From JBAIYU01 sp036763085 (GTDB taxonomy: Bacteria; Bacillota; Negativicutes; DSM-1736; Dendrosporobacteraceae), in NCBI RefSeq assembly GCF_036763085.1, contig NZ_JBAIYU010000010.1:1-64000 (forward strand): a DNA stretch of 64,000 nt. The letters run 5' to 3'. This document shows positions 45,901-54,903 of the stretch, in pieces. The number at the start of each line of letters is the position of its first letter. Position 1 is the stretch's first letter. A program made the translations under genes and the position numbers. Below the pieces are notes generated by a model. The model was given only the letters and a program-made list of their open reading frames with translations, was not told the origin of the DNA and searched no databases.

Positions 45901-46098
45901 TTAAGATATGACTTTTTTCTTGGGAATTAGAGTTACTCGGACAACATTATCGTCTTCATCTAAGTCGATTTTTAGTATTTTACTTGCATTCTCTTCAATA
46001 CTAACTCGATATCCCCTTTCATCTAGCCAATATTCCTCCGTAGAAGCTATTTGTCCAAAATCACTGTTTTGCTTACTGCCTCCGTCACCATCTGACAT
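45901..46098 (-). CDS. small hypothetical acidic protein, 65 aa
   Basis: No family recognised. The sequence is hydrophilic; the second half (GYRVSIEENASKILKIDLDEDDNVVRVTLIPKK in part) looks like a compact beta-rich domain. ATG 46098 has a strong AGGAGG seven nt ahead, so the longer upstream start at 46143 is rejected. Confidence 0.65.
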   Translation of the reverse strand: MSDGDGGSKQNSDFGQIASTEEYWLDERGYRVSIEENASKILKIDLDEDDNVVRVTLIPKKKVIS

Positions 46099-46172
46099 CG
46101 CCCGACCTCCTAGTATCATCTTCCTCTCTAATACTTTTTCCATTTATTGAAATTACAAACTCACTTGTAAAG

Positions 46173-46207
46173 AAAAAAAAGCTAAATGGATTATATCCAT
46201 CAGCTTT
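46173..46207 (-). terminator. terminator of topB
   Basis: On the minus strand AAAGCTGATGGAT pairs with ATCCATTTAGCTTT and runs into a tract of eight T, 6 nt after the topB stop. Confidence 0.88.
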
Positions 46208-46213
46208 AAAAAT

Positions 46214-48430
46214 TTAAATTATTTTTATGCAATTAACTCTGCAATCTAATTTCAGCTTGGCGAGTGCTTCGGCTAAAGAATTATTTATAGGTTGATTATC
46301 AGTATTAGTCTGGGATTTCAGGTATTTTGCAACATCACGTTTACTAAGTTTGTCACTTTCTTTCTTTTTGCGCTCATTGAAAGCCGTAAGCTTTTCACGG
46401 TGACCACAGCCGCAGACAAATAACCGTCCATCTCCTTCACCACGCAACTCAAGCTTTTTATGGCAGTTCGGGCAGCGAGAATTTGTGACTTTCGCCAAAC
46501 CCTTTCGATATCCGCACTCTCGATCCTGACATACTAACATTTTTCCTTTTTTACCGTTTACTTCTAGTAGATATTTACCACACTCCGGACATTTACTACG
46601 AGTCATATTATCATGTTTAAACTGTTCGCTGCTGTTTTTTATTTCATGAACAACTTCTTTTGCATAACGTCTCATCTCTGCAATAAAATCATTCTTAGCC
46701 AGCTTCCCTTTTGCTATCTCACTTAGTTTTTGCTCCCACTCCGCTGTCAAAGCCGGGGACTTTAAGTCTTCAGGTACTAACTCCAGCAATTGCTTGCCCT
46801 TAGAAGTTATGAAAATATCCTTATTCTTTTTTTCAATTAGAAAGCTACTGAAGAGTTTTTCTATAATGTCAGCCCTAGTCGCAACAGTGCCCAGCCCACC
46901 AGTTTCGCTAATTGTTTTCCTTAGATCTCCGCTTACATCCGCCATATATTTTTGCGGACTTTCCATAGCAGTAAGCAGCGTAGCTTCAGTAAAAGGGGCT
47001 GGCGGTTTAGTCTCACCCTTGGTAATACTTAGTTGTGAGATTTTCAGTGTGTCGCCTTTACTGATTGCCGGCAGCAGCTGTTCAGCAGGCTGATCACTCA
47101 CTTCATCATCTTCTTGGCTGCCTTGATAAACTTCTTTCCATCCTTGTGATATTACTGTCTTGCCTTTTGCTGAAAAGCGTTCGTCTCCAATTTCAGCGAT
47201 AATAGTAGTCTGCTCATACTCAAATGGCGGATAAAGTACAGCTAAAAACCGTTTGACAACTAAATCATATATTTTTCGTTCCTTATCGCTTAGAGCAGAA
47301 AAATTAACATATTGCTCAGTTGGAATAATCGCATGATGATCTGAAACTTTACTGTCGTCGACAAAATGCTTATTTGCTTTAATCGGGCTTTTACCAGCCT
47401 TAAAAGCTAGTTTAGTATAAGGTCCGCTGCCGCAAGCAGTTAAACGGTCTTTTAAAGTGTCAACTAAATCGGATGATAAGTACCTGGAATCAGTTCTTGG
47501 ATATGTTAGAATTTTATGAGTCTCATATAATTTCTGCATTATTGAAAGTGTCTCTTTAGCCGAGAAACCAAATATCTTATTGGCGTCACGCTGCAATTCT
47601 GTCAAATCATACAACTGGGGTGCGTAAGCTTTTTTAGCTGCCTTGGTAACATCAATAACACTAGCACTTTTATTGCCTAGAGCTTTAACAATATCTTCGC
47701 AATTAGCTTTATCAAAGGTCTTAAAATCCTTGGTCTTTTTATCTTGCCAAAAGAGCTTTAATTTATCAACTAAAGCTGTTATTCCATAATAGGACTGCGG
47801 TTTAAAGTTTCTAATCTCTTCTTCTCTTTTTGCTATGATAGCAAGTGTTGGCGTTTGTACCCTGCCACAAGATAGCTGAGCATTGTACTTACAGGTTAAC
47901 GCTCTTGTGGCGTTTATTCCTACCAGCCAATCAGCTTCTGCTCGGGCAACCGCTGATGCATATAAATTCTCATATTCTCTGCCCGGCTTAAGCTTACTAA
48001 AACCATCTTTTATAGCCTTATCTGTAACCGACGATATCCAGAGACGCTTTACCGCCTTTCTAGCATGCGCTTTCTCAATAATCCATCTCGCTACAAGCTC
48101 GCCTTCCCGCCCAGCATCAGTAGCAATTATTATTTCACTGATATCTTTTCGGTTAAGCAGCTCTTTAACTGTATTAAACTGTCTTGCAGTCTGTTTAATG
48201 GCAACAAGCTTCAATTCAGCAGGCAGCATCGGCAAATCTTCAAGCCGCCAACTTTTGTAACTTTCTCCATACACTTCAGGATCAGCCAAAGTTACAAGAT
48301 GCCCTAACGCCCACGTTACTATGTATTTATCACCTTCAAAATAGCCGTTTCCATTCTTGCCACAATTTAAAACGCGCGCTAAATCACGACCGACCGAAGG
48401 TTTCTCTGCTAAAACTAATGCTTTACTCAT
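46214..48430 (-). CDS. topB: DNA topoisomerase III
   Basis: Type IA topoisomerase of 738 aa that relaxes and decatenates DNA. TOPRIM domain: LAEKPSVGRDLARVL at the N-terminus and IATDAGREGELVARWI near residue 100. The catalytic Tyr lies in ILTYPRTDSRYLSSDL near 305. Two C-terminal zinc-ribbon modules are present: CPECGKYLLE...CQDRECGYRK and CPNCHKKLEL...CGCGHREK. The protein ends with a short tail containing EALAKLKLDCRVNC. Confidence 0.96.
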   Translation of the reverse strand: MSKALVLAEKPSVGRDLARVLNCGKNGNGYFEGDKYIVTWALGHLVTLADPEVYGESYKSWRLEDLPMLPAELKLVAIKQTARQFNTVKELLNRKDISEIIIATDAGREGELVARWIIEKAHARKAVKRLWISSVTDKAIKDGFSKLKPGREYENLYASAVARAEADWLVGINATRALTCKYNAQLSCGRVQTPTLAIIAKREEEIRNFKPQSYYGITALVDKLKLFWQDKKTKDFKTFDKANCEDIVKALGNKSASVIDVTKAAKKAYAPQLYDLTELQRDANKIFGFSAKETLSIMQKLYETHKILTYPRTDSRYLSSDLVDTLKDRLTACGSGPYTKLAFKAGKSPIKANKHFVDDSKVSDHHAIIPTEQYVNFSALSDKERKIYDLVVKRFLAVLYPPFEYEQTTIIAEIGDERFSAKGKTVISQGWKEVYQGSQEDDEVSDQPAEQLLPAISKGDTLKISQLSITKGETKPPAPFTEATLLTAMESPQKYMADVSGDLRKTISETGGLGTVATRADIIEKLFSSFLIEKKNKDIFITSKGKQLLELVPEDLKSPALTAEWEQKLSEIAKGKLAKNDFIAEMRRYAKEVVHEIKNSSEQFKHDNMTRSKCPECGKYLLEVNGKKGKMLVCQDRECGYRKGLAKVTNSRCPNCHKKLELRGEGDGRLFVCGCGHREKLTAFNERKKKESDKLSKRDVAKYLKSQTNTDNQPINNSLAEALAKLKLDCRVNCIKII

Positions 48431-48587
48431 GTCGATATCCTCTCAGAAAAAAGTAGTATTAATATAGTATCACAGATTTTAAGAAAACTTAAATAAACTA
48501 ACAACAATCCCCCTCCTGCATCTATGAATTTAGCAATTATTCTCAGGCTATACTATGCTTATCTTGATTGTTTTTGAGGAGGGCGCA

Positions 48588-49895
48588 ATGAATAATTACC
48601 ATAATTTAATCCGGCATCACGGTGTCGAGCCGCTCTTTCACGCTATTGAAATGTCAGTTACTGCAATCTGCAATGACCATCCACTCCATCTACATACTGA
48701 GGGTCTAAGAGGTACGGGTAAAACCACAGCTCTGCGGGCCGCGAGAGATATATTGCCGCCTATTACCAGAATAAAAGACTGTGTGTACAATTGCTTCCCT
48801 TCTGCCCCTCATTGTCCTTTGCATCGTAATCTATCACAAGATGAAATTACTAAACTAGGAACAGAAATTGTTCCTCGCCCTTTTTTAGAAATCTCTCACT
48901 CAGCCAAGCCAGGCTCTATTGTTGGCTGTATTGATCTAGCAAAATTAACAGACCCTGCTAATTCAGTTGCTGCACTCTTGCCCGGCACTATACCGCAAGC
49001 ACATCGGGGAATAATTTTCATTGATGAAATAAATAGATTAGCAGATACCTCACCGGAAATAGCGGATATATTGCTTGACGTTATGGGTACTAAACCAGGC
49101 CGAATACAAATTGAGGAGCCAGGACTACCTACAGTTGAAATAAATGTTTGCATAAGTATTTGGGCAGCATCCAATCCGGACGAGGAGCCTGGACAGCTGC
49201 GTCAAATTCGCCGCCAATTATCTGATCGTTTCGATTTAACAGTACCCGTAAGCCAGCCAACTGACCAAGACTCAATTGTTAATATACTAAAAGGAACTCC
49301 GCCAAACCACTTAATTAGCAATAACAAGCCCTTTCCGATTTCTTCAACAGATACGATTACTATTACTGATAACATTCGAAGTATCCTTGCTGATATATAT
49401 GTAAAATTCAAATTGGAGAGTTTACGCGCAATTAAGGCCGTAGAGACTTCAGCTTGTCTTGAAGCAGTGTTATCACTACATAATTGTGTCACAATTGACC
49501 ATATCATACGTGTTATACCAAACACTTTAGGACACCGCGCAGACGAAAAAACCATTAATGAAATACTCAAATACTTAACAGACTTGAAGAATGGCTCTTT
49601 ACGTACAACCAGCGCCGCAGCCTTACCAGTAAATTCTATAGAAAACAAGATAACTCTGCCGCGTGAAGCCTGGTGGAAAAAATGGCTTCGTGCATTTGCT
49701 TCAAAATTAAAAATCAATCACTTCAATCAGGAAGCAAACAGTTCTTCCTATTCAAATAAAGAATCTCAGGCAAACAACATGAAGGTTGTTAAACCAGCTG
49801 AAACCACTATAACAGCACCGCCAACAACAGCAGCACCCTTAAGCAGCTTAGCTGACGAAAAACTGATAACTTATCCAACTAAACATGATGATTAA
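48588..49895 (+). CDS. AAA+ ATPase, Mg-chelatase subunit I-like
   Basis: About 435 aa. Walker A is GLRGTGKTTAL near residue 37; Walker B GIIFIDEINRLAD near 143; sensor segment AASNPDEEPGQL and RQLSDRFDLTV near 198-215 are typical of BchI/ChlI and MoxR relatives. An insert with CVYNCFPSAPHCPLH near residue 66-80 could bind metal. The C-terminal 90 residues are low-complexity Ser/Ala/Pro/Thr. It overlaps the downstream VWA gene by 11 nt. ATG 48588 has GAGGAGG five nt ahead. No tetrapyrrole genes are nearby, so the client is unknown. Confidence 0.88.
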   Translation: MNNYHNLIRHHGVEPLFHAIEMSVTAICNDHPLHLHTEGLRGTGKTTALRAARDILPPITRIKDCVYNCFPSAPHCPLHRNLSQDEITKLGTEIVPRPFLEISHSAKPGSIVGCIDLAKLTDPANSVAALLPGTIPQAHRGIIFIDEINRLADTSPEIADILLDVMGTKPGRIQIEEPGLPTVEINVCISIWAASNPDEEPGQLRQIRRQLSDRFDLTVPVSQPTDQDSIVNILKGTPPNHLISNNKPFPISSTDTITITDNIRSILADIYVKFKLESLRAIKAVETSACLEAVLSLHNCVTIDHIIRVIPNTLGHRADEKTINEILKYLTDLKNGSLRTTSAAALPVNSIENKITLPREAWWKKWLRAFASKLKINHFNQEANSSSYSNKESQANNMKVVKPAETTITAPPTTAAPLSSLADEKLITYPTKHDD

Positions 49896-51516
49896 TATCG
49901 ACTATACTGTTATACCGCCTGATAGAGTAATTAGCCCTACCGAACAACTTATTAGTGCTTTCAATAGTAACCAAGGCTGTAGAGTTGGTGAATGTACAGT
50001 TGCCAGCAGAAAGATGCATATTTATAATGTACAAAATCCAGGTGAAATCCAAATTCTAAAAAACGTTGATGCCGGGCGGCTATTTTATAACAAAAGTGAT
50101 TGTGATAAAATTGTTCACTTGGATATTTTTCACGAATGCGGACCTGTTGATCACCGTCTAGTTGCCGCAGCAATTACAGACTCAATTATTCATTTTAATT
50201 CTACCATTACTGGCAGTGAACAAGTAAATTCAAACCTAATTGACATCCAGACAAGTACAGGCGGGGGACGGATTACAGGGAACTTAACATTCGGGCAAAA
50301 ACGCTCCTTACAACAAGCTCACCAAAATCATGTTCATGTGGCTGCTATGTTACTTGATAATAGTCTTTCGAGCATATTTTATATTACGCTCGCCGTTGAA
50401 GCTGCCATCTTACAATGCGGGTTGGAACTAAGACGAATTGATACAATAACTCCCTTGTTCAGCAGCGGCGAGCAGTTAATGGACTTATCTGATTTTACTG
50501 ACCAAAACGACTCATTGCTAAAAGAAAGCGAGCCCGACTTAAATCCGGTAATTTCTCAGCAAACTTCTGATATTACTAGTAATGATGAACAAACTTACGC
50601 TATAAGCAACGCAAAGCAAAATTCCGGTCTAAGTAAAATCAATGCTCAAAAGAACTCGGTAGAAGGAAGCTGCAATCAACAATGCCTTTTATCTCTAGGT
50701 GATAATAACTCTGCCTCAATATTACAATATCTTACATATAAAAATACCAACCCTAATCTTGCGTATAAACACCTTTCTAATATTGAGCGTCATATTCGCA
50801 GGCTGTTGAAAAATTTCTTTAAAGGCAACATATCTACTTCGCGACGTTATAGCACCTACGCAAGCTCCGGCACTTTGCAAACTATAAGTAAACTTTCTTC
50901 GAACGACTATTCTTCTGGAATATTAGACATTAGCGCAACAGTTCAAGCTGCGGCTGTAAGAACAATTAGTGCTAATAATACTAGTTTAGCTATTAGCTGT
51001 GGTGACTTAAATTTCAAGAAACTAATCCCTTCAAAAAAGATTGATATATGCTTCATTCTCGACGCTAGTGCCAGTATGGAAGGCCCCAGAATACAAATTG
51101 CGAAAGCACTGATTCTGCGCCTGCTTAATACTACCGCTGCCCGAATCAGCCTAATATCATTTCAAGATAATGAAGCTGTTGTTAAAACAACACTCACCCG
51201 CAGTAAAGAGAAAATTAAAATAGGTTTAGCATCTATCAATCCTTATGGCGCAACGCCGCTTGCCCTTGGACTTAAAACCTGTTTAACCCATCTAAAAGAA
51301 AATAAAGCTAGCAATCCGCTCTTAGTACTAATTACCGACGGTCTGCCAAGCTATGCATCAGGTATTACTGATGATCCTCTTAATGACGCCCTGAAGATTG
51401 CCGATGAAATAAGATCTTCTAACTATAAATTTACTTGTATTGGTTTGGATTCGAGTCAAGATTATTTAAGTACACTTGCATATATTGCAGGCGGATGCGT
51501 ATATTACTGCAAATAA
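49885..51516 (+). CDS. VWA domain protein, Mg-chelatase subunit D-like
   Basis: A 543-aa partner of the preceding ATPase. The C-terminal third is a von Willebrand A domain with a full MIDAS: DASAS near residue 393, the Thr in YGATPLALG near 455, and ITDGLPSYASG near 485. The N-terminal 180 residues look folded (TGGGRITGNLTFGQKRS, HVHVAAMLLDN) but unfamiliar, and the middle is low-complexity Gln/Asn/Ser. Together they resemble MoxR/VWA chaperone-like systems that load metal or remodel a target. ATG 49885 or 49888 are both possible. Confidence 0.85.
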   Translation: MMINIDYTVIPPDRVISPTEQLISAFNSNQGCRVGECTVASRKMHIYNVQNPGEIQILKNVDAGRLFYNKSDCDKIVHLDIFHECGPVDHRLVAAAITDSIIHFNSTITGSEQVNSNLIDIQTSTGGGRITGNLTFGQKRSLQQAHQNHVHVAAMLLDNSLSSIFYITLAVEAAILQCGLELRRIDTITPLFSSGEQLMDLSDFTDQNDSLLKESEPDLNPVISQQTSDITSNDEQTYAISNAKQNSGLSKINAQKNSVEGSCNQQCLLSLGDNNSASILQYLTYKNTNPNLAYKHLSNIERHIRRLLKNFFKGNISTSRRYSTYASSGTLQTISKLSSNDYSSGILDISATVQAAAVRTISANNTSLAISCGDLNFKKLIPSKKIDICFILDASASMEGPRIQIAKALILRLLNTTAARISLISFQDNEAVVKTTLTRSKEKIKIGLASINPYGATPLALGLKTCLTHLKENKASNPLLVLITDGLPSYASGITDDPLNDALKIADEIRSSNYKFTCIGLDSSQDYLSTLAYIAGGCVYYCK

Positions 51517-51519
51517 ACC

Positions 51520-51566
51520 GTTAAAGCCTCTCTATAAGCTTTATTGCTTTATAGAGAGGCTTTAAA
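51520..51566. terminator. bidirectional hairpin terminator
   Basis: AAAGCCTCTCTATAA pairs perfectly with TTATAGAGAGGCTTT over a short loop, between the VWA gene and the convergent small gene. Confidence 0.87.
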
Positions 51567-51582
51567 ATTTAAATGTCTTATA

Positions 51583-51789
51583 TTATCCCCTGTTTAACCA
51601 ACGTTGGTAACTATAATGAATGATGGAGTCAATTTCATAAAGTTTACCGCCTTGTTTAATATGACTAAGTACTGGCGATAATGCATGACCGACTGTTCCC
51701 TTTAATTCTTGCTCAGTAGGATCATGTCCCAATTTTTCCGATAGAACGGCTCTCGCCTCGTCAATTATATTACTAATAAGCAGACTCAT
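51583..51789 (-). CDS. small hypothetical protein, 68 aa
   Basis: I do not recognise a named family. It is soluble and helical, with EKLGHDPTEQELKGTVGHAL in the middle and a C-terminal SIIHYSYQRWLNRG. RBS GGGGG lies 8 nt ahead of the ATG. It lies between a terminator and cysN. Confidence 0.6.
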   Translation of the reverse strand: MSLLISNIIDEARAVLSEKLGHDPTEQELKGTVGHALSPVLSHIKQGGKLYEIDSIIHYSYQRWLNRG

Positions 51790-51864
51790 ATTACGAACCC
51801 CCAGCTAACATAAACTATATATTTCAATTGTATTCTGGAGGTTACGTAATTATACTATTAATTT

Positions 51865-53592
51865 TTAAATAGAGTAATCCATATCGTCTGCTTCTAAAGT
51901 ACCAATGTAACGAATTGTTCTAAACTTCGAGAAATCAAGCCATTTATTAGCTTGCAATGCTGACTTCTTGTTTTCCCAGTTAGTCAGCAACTCTAGGTCA
52001 TGTTTGAAATTAACATAGTCATCATTGGAAGCTATTTTGATATAAGACCCCTTTGAATCAATCACAGGTACTGACTCGAAGGTGTATTCGCTTAACGGAA
52101 CCAAATCTTGCAGTTTGAAATTCCTAATCTTAGCTGCAAGTTTTGCTTTTAAATCAAAAACATCAAAGTTTTCGGGATAGTCGTATGTTTTGCCTGCAGT
52201 CGGTATAACATCTCCAACCTTGAAGATTCTCGGCCGAGCTTCTATTCTTCTGATAGATCCTTCAGAAAGAATAAAGTAATACTCGTCAAAACAGTTAGCA
52301 GTTATTTTTAATTCATTATTTATAAACTGGGTGGTAGTTTGGATTTCAGTGACTAGACCAGAAACTATCCCCCCGCCGCTGACATCATAGCCATCTACTA
52401 ATACAAACCGGCCGGTAACTTGATTATTTTTGAATTCATCAAAACTAATCGGACGTTTGGTCTTGATTATTACCTCTGCAACATCATTTGTTTTAACTTG
52501 ACTTGCATTTTCTACTGTTTCTAAATTTGTTGCATCAATTACCTTGCTGATAGCGTGAATTTCACACTCAACTTCCTGAGTAACTAATTTAAGCTTATAT
52601 TCCTTGTTCTTAACTAGTTCCTTCTTCCCCATCCAAAAAAGATTGGCCTTAAACGTATCTGATACTAATGGTGCAGCAGTAGGGTGAACTATAAATTCAC
52701 CTCGTTGATTAAAAAACTCATCTTCAACAGTAATCCCGACAGACATTCCGGCATAAACACTGTCAGTCTGGTCTTTGTCAGCCCAGTATTCGATGCTTTT
52801 AACCTTTGTAGTTTTATTGCTTGGCGAAATTAGAACTTCATCACCCTTTTTAAGTGTGCCTGTTTCAATTCGACCAGCAATAATTCTGCGATTATCAAAC
52901 TTATATACATCCTGGATCGGAAACCTTAAAGCTCTACCTTCTAACCCTTTTTCCTTCTCAAATAGATCTATTGCTGTAAGTACAGGCTCGCCTTTGTACC
53001 AAGGCATTTTGTCTGATTTTACTATCATATTCTCGCCAAAGAAAGCAGAGATAGGGATATATTTTAATGGAAATACATTTAGATTATTTAAAAATTCGTT
53101 CATATCATTGCGAATTTCATTAAATTTATCTTCAGAATAGTCGATTAGATCCATCTTATTAACTAACACATAAGCCTTCTGAATTCCTAGCAATGACAAA
53201 ATGTAGCCATGTCTTTTGGACTGCTCCTGAATGCCCTCATTTGCATCAATTATCAGCAGGGCCGCTTCGGCGCTTGCCGCCCCGGAAATCATGTTTTTTA
53301 GAAATTCTTTGTGTCCCGGTGCGTCAATAATTACATAATCCCGTTTATCGGTACGGAATTGCAACTGGGTAGTGTCGATGGTAATACCCTGCTTTTGCTC
53401 TTCCTCGAAGGCATCCAGCAAATAAGCATACTCAAAGGGCTTACCCTTTTCCTTTGAAATCCTCTTTACTCTGTCAATCGCACCCTCAGGCAATGATTTT
53501 GTATCATATAATAATCTGCCAATCACCGTTGACTTACCGTGATCGACATGGCCTACTACAACTATATTAAGAACTTCTCTAGCTGCATCCAT
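51865..53592 (-). CDS. cysN: sulfate adenylyltransferase, GTPase subunit CysN
   Basis: With CysD it activates sulfate to APS, driven by GTP hydrolysis. GTPase motifs: G1 GHVDHGKST near residue 12, G3 DAPGHKEF near 90, G4 NKMD near 146. EF-Tu-like domains II and III follow. At about 575 aa it is roughly 100 aa longer than E. coli CysN (475); the C-terminal extension (after RPRIFKVGD) is not an APS kinase (no second Walker A). ATG 53592 has GGAGGAG seven nt ahead. It is the last gene of the sulfur operon. Confidence 0.93.
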   Translation of the reverse strand: MDAAREVLNIVVVGHVDHGKSTVIGRLLYDTKSLPEGAIDRVKRISKEKGKPFEYAYLLDAFEEEQKQGITIDTTQLQFRTDKRDYVIIDAPGHKEFLKNMISGAASAEAALLIIDANEGIQEQSKRHGYILSLLGIQKAYVLVNKMDLIDYSEDKFNEIRNDMNEFLNNLNVFPLKYIPISAFFGENMIVKSDKMPWYKGEPVLTAIDLFEKEKGLEGRALRFPIQDVYKFDNRRIIAGRIETGTLKKGDEVLISPSNKTTKVKSIEYWADKDQTDSVYAGMSVGITVEDEFFNQRGEFIVHPTAAPLVSDTFKANLFWMGKKELVKNKEYKLKLVTQEVECEIHAISKVIDATNLETVENASQVKTNDVAEVIIKTKRPISFDEFKNNQVTGRFVLVDGYDVSGGGIVSGLVTEIQTTTQFINNELKITANCFDEYYFILSEGSIRRIEARPRIFKVGDVIPTAGKTYDYPENFDVFDLKAKLAAKIRNFKLQDLVPLSEYTFESVPVIDSKGSYIKIASNDDYVNFKHDLELLTNWENKKSALQANKWLDFSKFRTIRYIGTLEADDMDYSI

Positions 53593-53630
53593 TCTAATTC
53601 TCCTCCCCATATGTTAATTATAAAAAAACA

Positions 53631-53765
53631 ACGATTAACCGCGGAGTACGCGGAGACCGCGAAGGGTTGCTTACGCAAGTATTTTATATTTTAATGCGTG
53701 ATAGCATCGCGCCATTCCTTCCGTAAACCCTCTGCGTACTCTGCGTACTCTGCGGTTAAAAATCG
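53631..53765. repeat. inverted-repeat element between cysD and cysN
   Basis: The left arm (53631-53668, GATTAACCGCGGAGTACGCG...) and right arm (53725-53765, ...ACTCTGCGGTTAAAAATCGT) are imperfect complements around about 56 bp. The right arm contains a short tandem repeat, TCTGCGTAC. The element interrupts an otherwise tight operon and could fold into a long hairpin in its mRNA. It has no coding capacity. Confidence 0.75.
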
Positions 53766-53775
53766 TCCCTACGGT

Positions 53776-54576
53776 TTACATGTACCCGTCTTTACGTAGT
53801 TTTTGCATTGCATAGGAATCCTCTTGGTCCTGGGCTCTGCCTGCCCGTTCGCTTACTTTGGTATTTTTTAATTCTTCAATAATGTCTGCAACAGTTGTTG
53901 CGTTAGAATCGATTTGTCCCGTGCAAGGCGCACAGCCCAAACTACGATAGCGTTTGCCGTTTTTAGCAAAATATAAATCTACTAACGGAATATTCTCGCG
54001 CTCGATATACGCCCAAATATCAATTTCGTTCCAATGGAGAATTGGGTGGACGCGGATATGGTTGCCTTTAGGAAAATCAGTTTTAAATTGATTCCATAGT
54101 TCTGGCGGCTGATTTGTATAATCCCATTCAGAATCCTTAGTTCTTTCACTGAAAACTCGCTCCTTAGAACGTGAGCCTTCTTCATCACGCCTTATTCCTA
54201 AGATTAGTCCTTCAAATTCATAATTAGTAACAACTTGCTGCAGCCCATCCGTTTTTAAAGCTTTGCAGCAAACTAGGCGGCCTTTATCTGGACCCATTCC
54301 CTCATCGATTGCTGGCTGGTTTGTGTGGACAATCAAATCAAGCTTATATTCTTTAGCCATTCTGTCGCGGAACTCAATCATTTCGGGAATTTTATATTTG
54401 GTGTCGACATGGATAAACGGAAATGGGCAATGCCCGAAAAAGGCTTTCTTAGCAAGCCATAAGAGTACTGTAGAATCTTTGCCAATCGACCACAACATTC
54501 CCAGCTTGCCAAATTTCTTATAGGCTTCACGCAAAATATATATACTCTGGGCTTCTAATCTATCTAAACGATCCAT
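53776..54576 (-). CDS. cysD: sulfate adenylyltransferase subunit CysD
   Basis: PP-loop ATP pyrophosphatase fold subunit that forms APS from sulfate and ATP. The P-loop-like SIGKDSTVLLWLAKKAF lies near residue 30, and the family segment GIRRDEEGSRSKERVFS near 128. About 266 aa, slightly shorter than E. coli CysD (302). ATG 54576 has AGGAGG eight nt ahead; the TTG at 54582 is too close. Twelve nt after the aprB stop, in the same operon. Confidence 0.95.
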   Translation of the reverse strand: MDRLDRLEAQSIYILREAYKKFGKLGMLWSIGKDSTVLLWLAKKAFFGHCPFPFIHVDTKYKIPEMIEFRDRMAKEYKLDLIVHTNQPAIDEGMGPDKGRLVCCKALKTDGLQQVVTNYEFEGLILGIRRDEEGSRSKERVFSERTKDSEWDYTNQPPELWNQFKTDFPKGNHIRVHPILHWNEIDIWAYIERENIPLVDLYFAKNGKRYRSLGCAPCTGQIDSNATTVADIIEELKNTKVSERAGRAQDQEDSYAMQKLRKDGYM

Positions 54577-54588
54577 ATCCAATACCTC

Positions 54589-54903
54589 CTAATATGCATT
54601 AGCTTGACTTTTATCTATGGAAATAACTTTTTCTGTTCCGTCTGGAGCTACGATAATCCAATGCAGCAGATTGCCCTCTTGTTTTGTATACATAAAGCTG
54701 CCTCTGCCACCAATATCAGCCCCTAGATAGTATTTAATTGCATTAAAATTGCATTCTTTGACACATGATGTACAGCCCCAGCAGTCCTTAGGAAACTTTA
54801 TTTCAGTTTTTCCTTTAGAGTTTTTATAAAGTAGGCTGCCTGGACAAACCTCTCGGCATTTTCCACATCCGTTGCATTTTTGTGTATCAATGAGTATGCT
54901 CAT
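54589..54903 (-). CDS. aprB: adenylylsulfate reductase, beta subunit (AprB-like ferredoxin)
   Basis: About 104 aa, shorter than dissimilatory AprB (around 150). Two 4Fe-4S motifs: CNGCGKCREVCPG near residue 10 and CWGCTSCVKECN near 41, as in AprB. A small beta-rich tail (LHWIIVAPDGTEKVISI) follows. It delivers electrons to AprA for reduction of APS to sulfite and AMP. It overlaps the end of aprA. ATG 54903 has GAGGG nine nt ahead. Confidence 0.9.
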   Translation of the reverse strand: MSILIDTQKCNGCGKCREVCPGSLLYKNSKGKTEIKFPKDCWGCTSCVKECNFNAIKYYLGADIGGRGSFMYTKQEGNLLHWIIVAPDGTEKVISIDKSQANAY

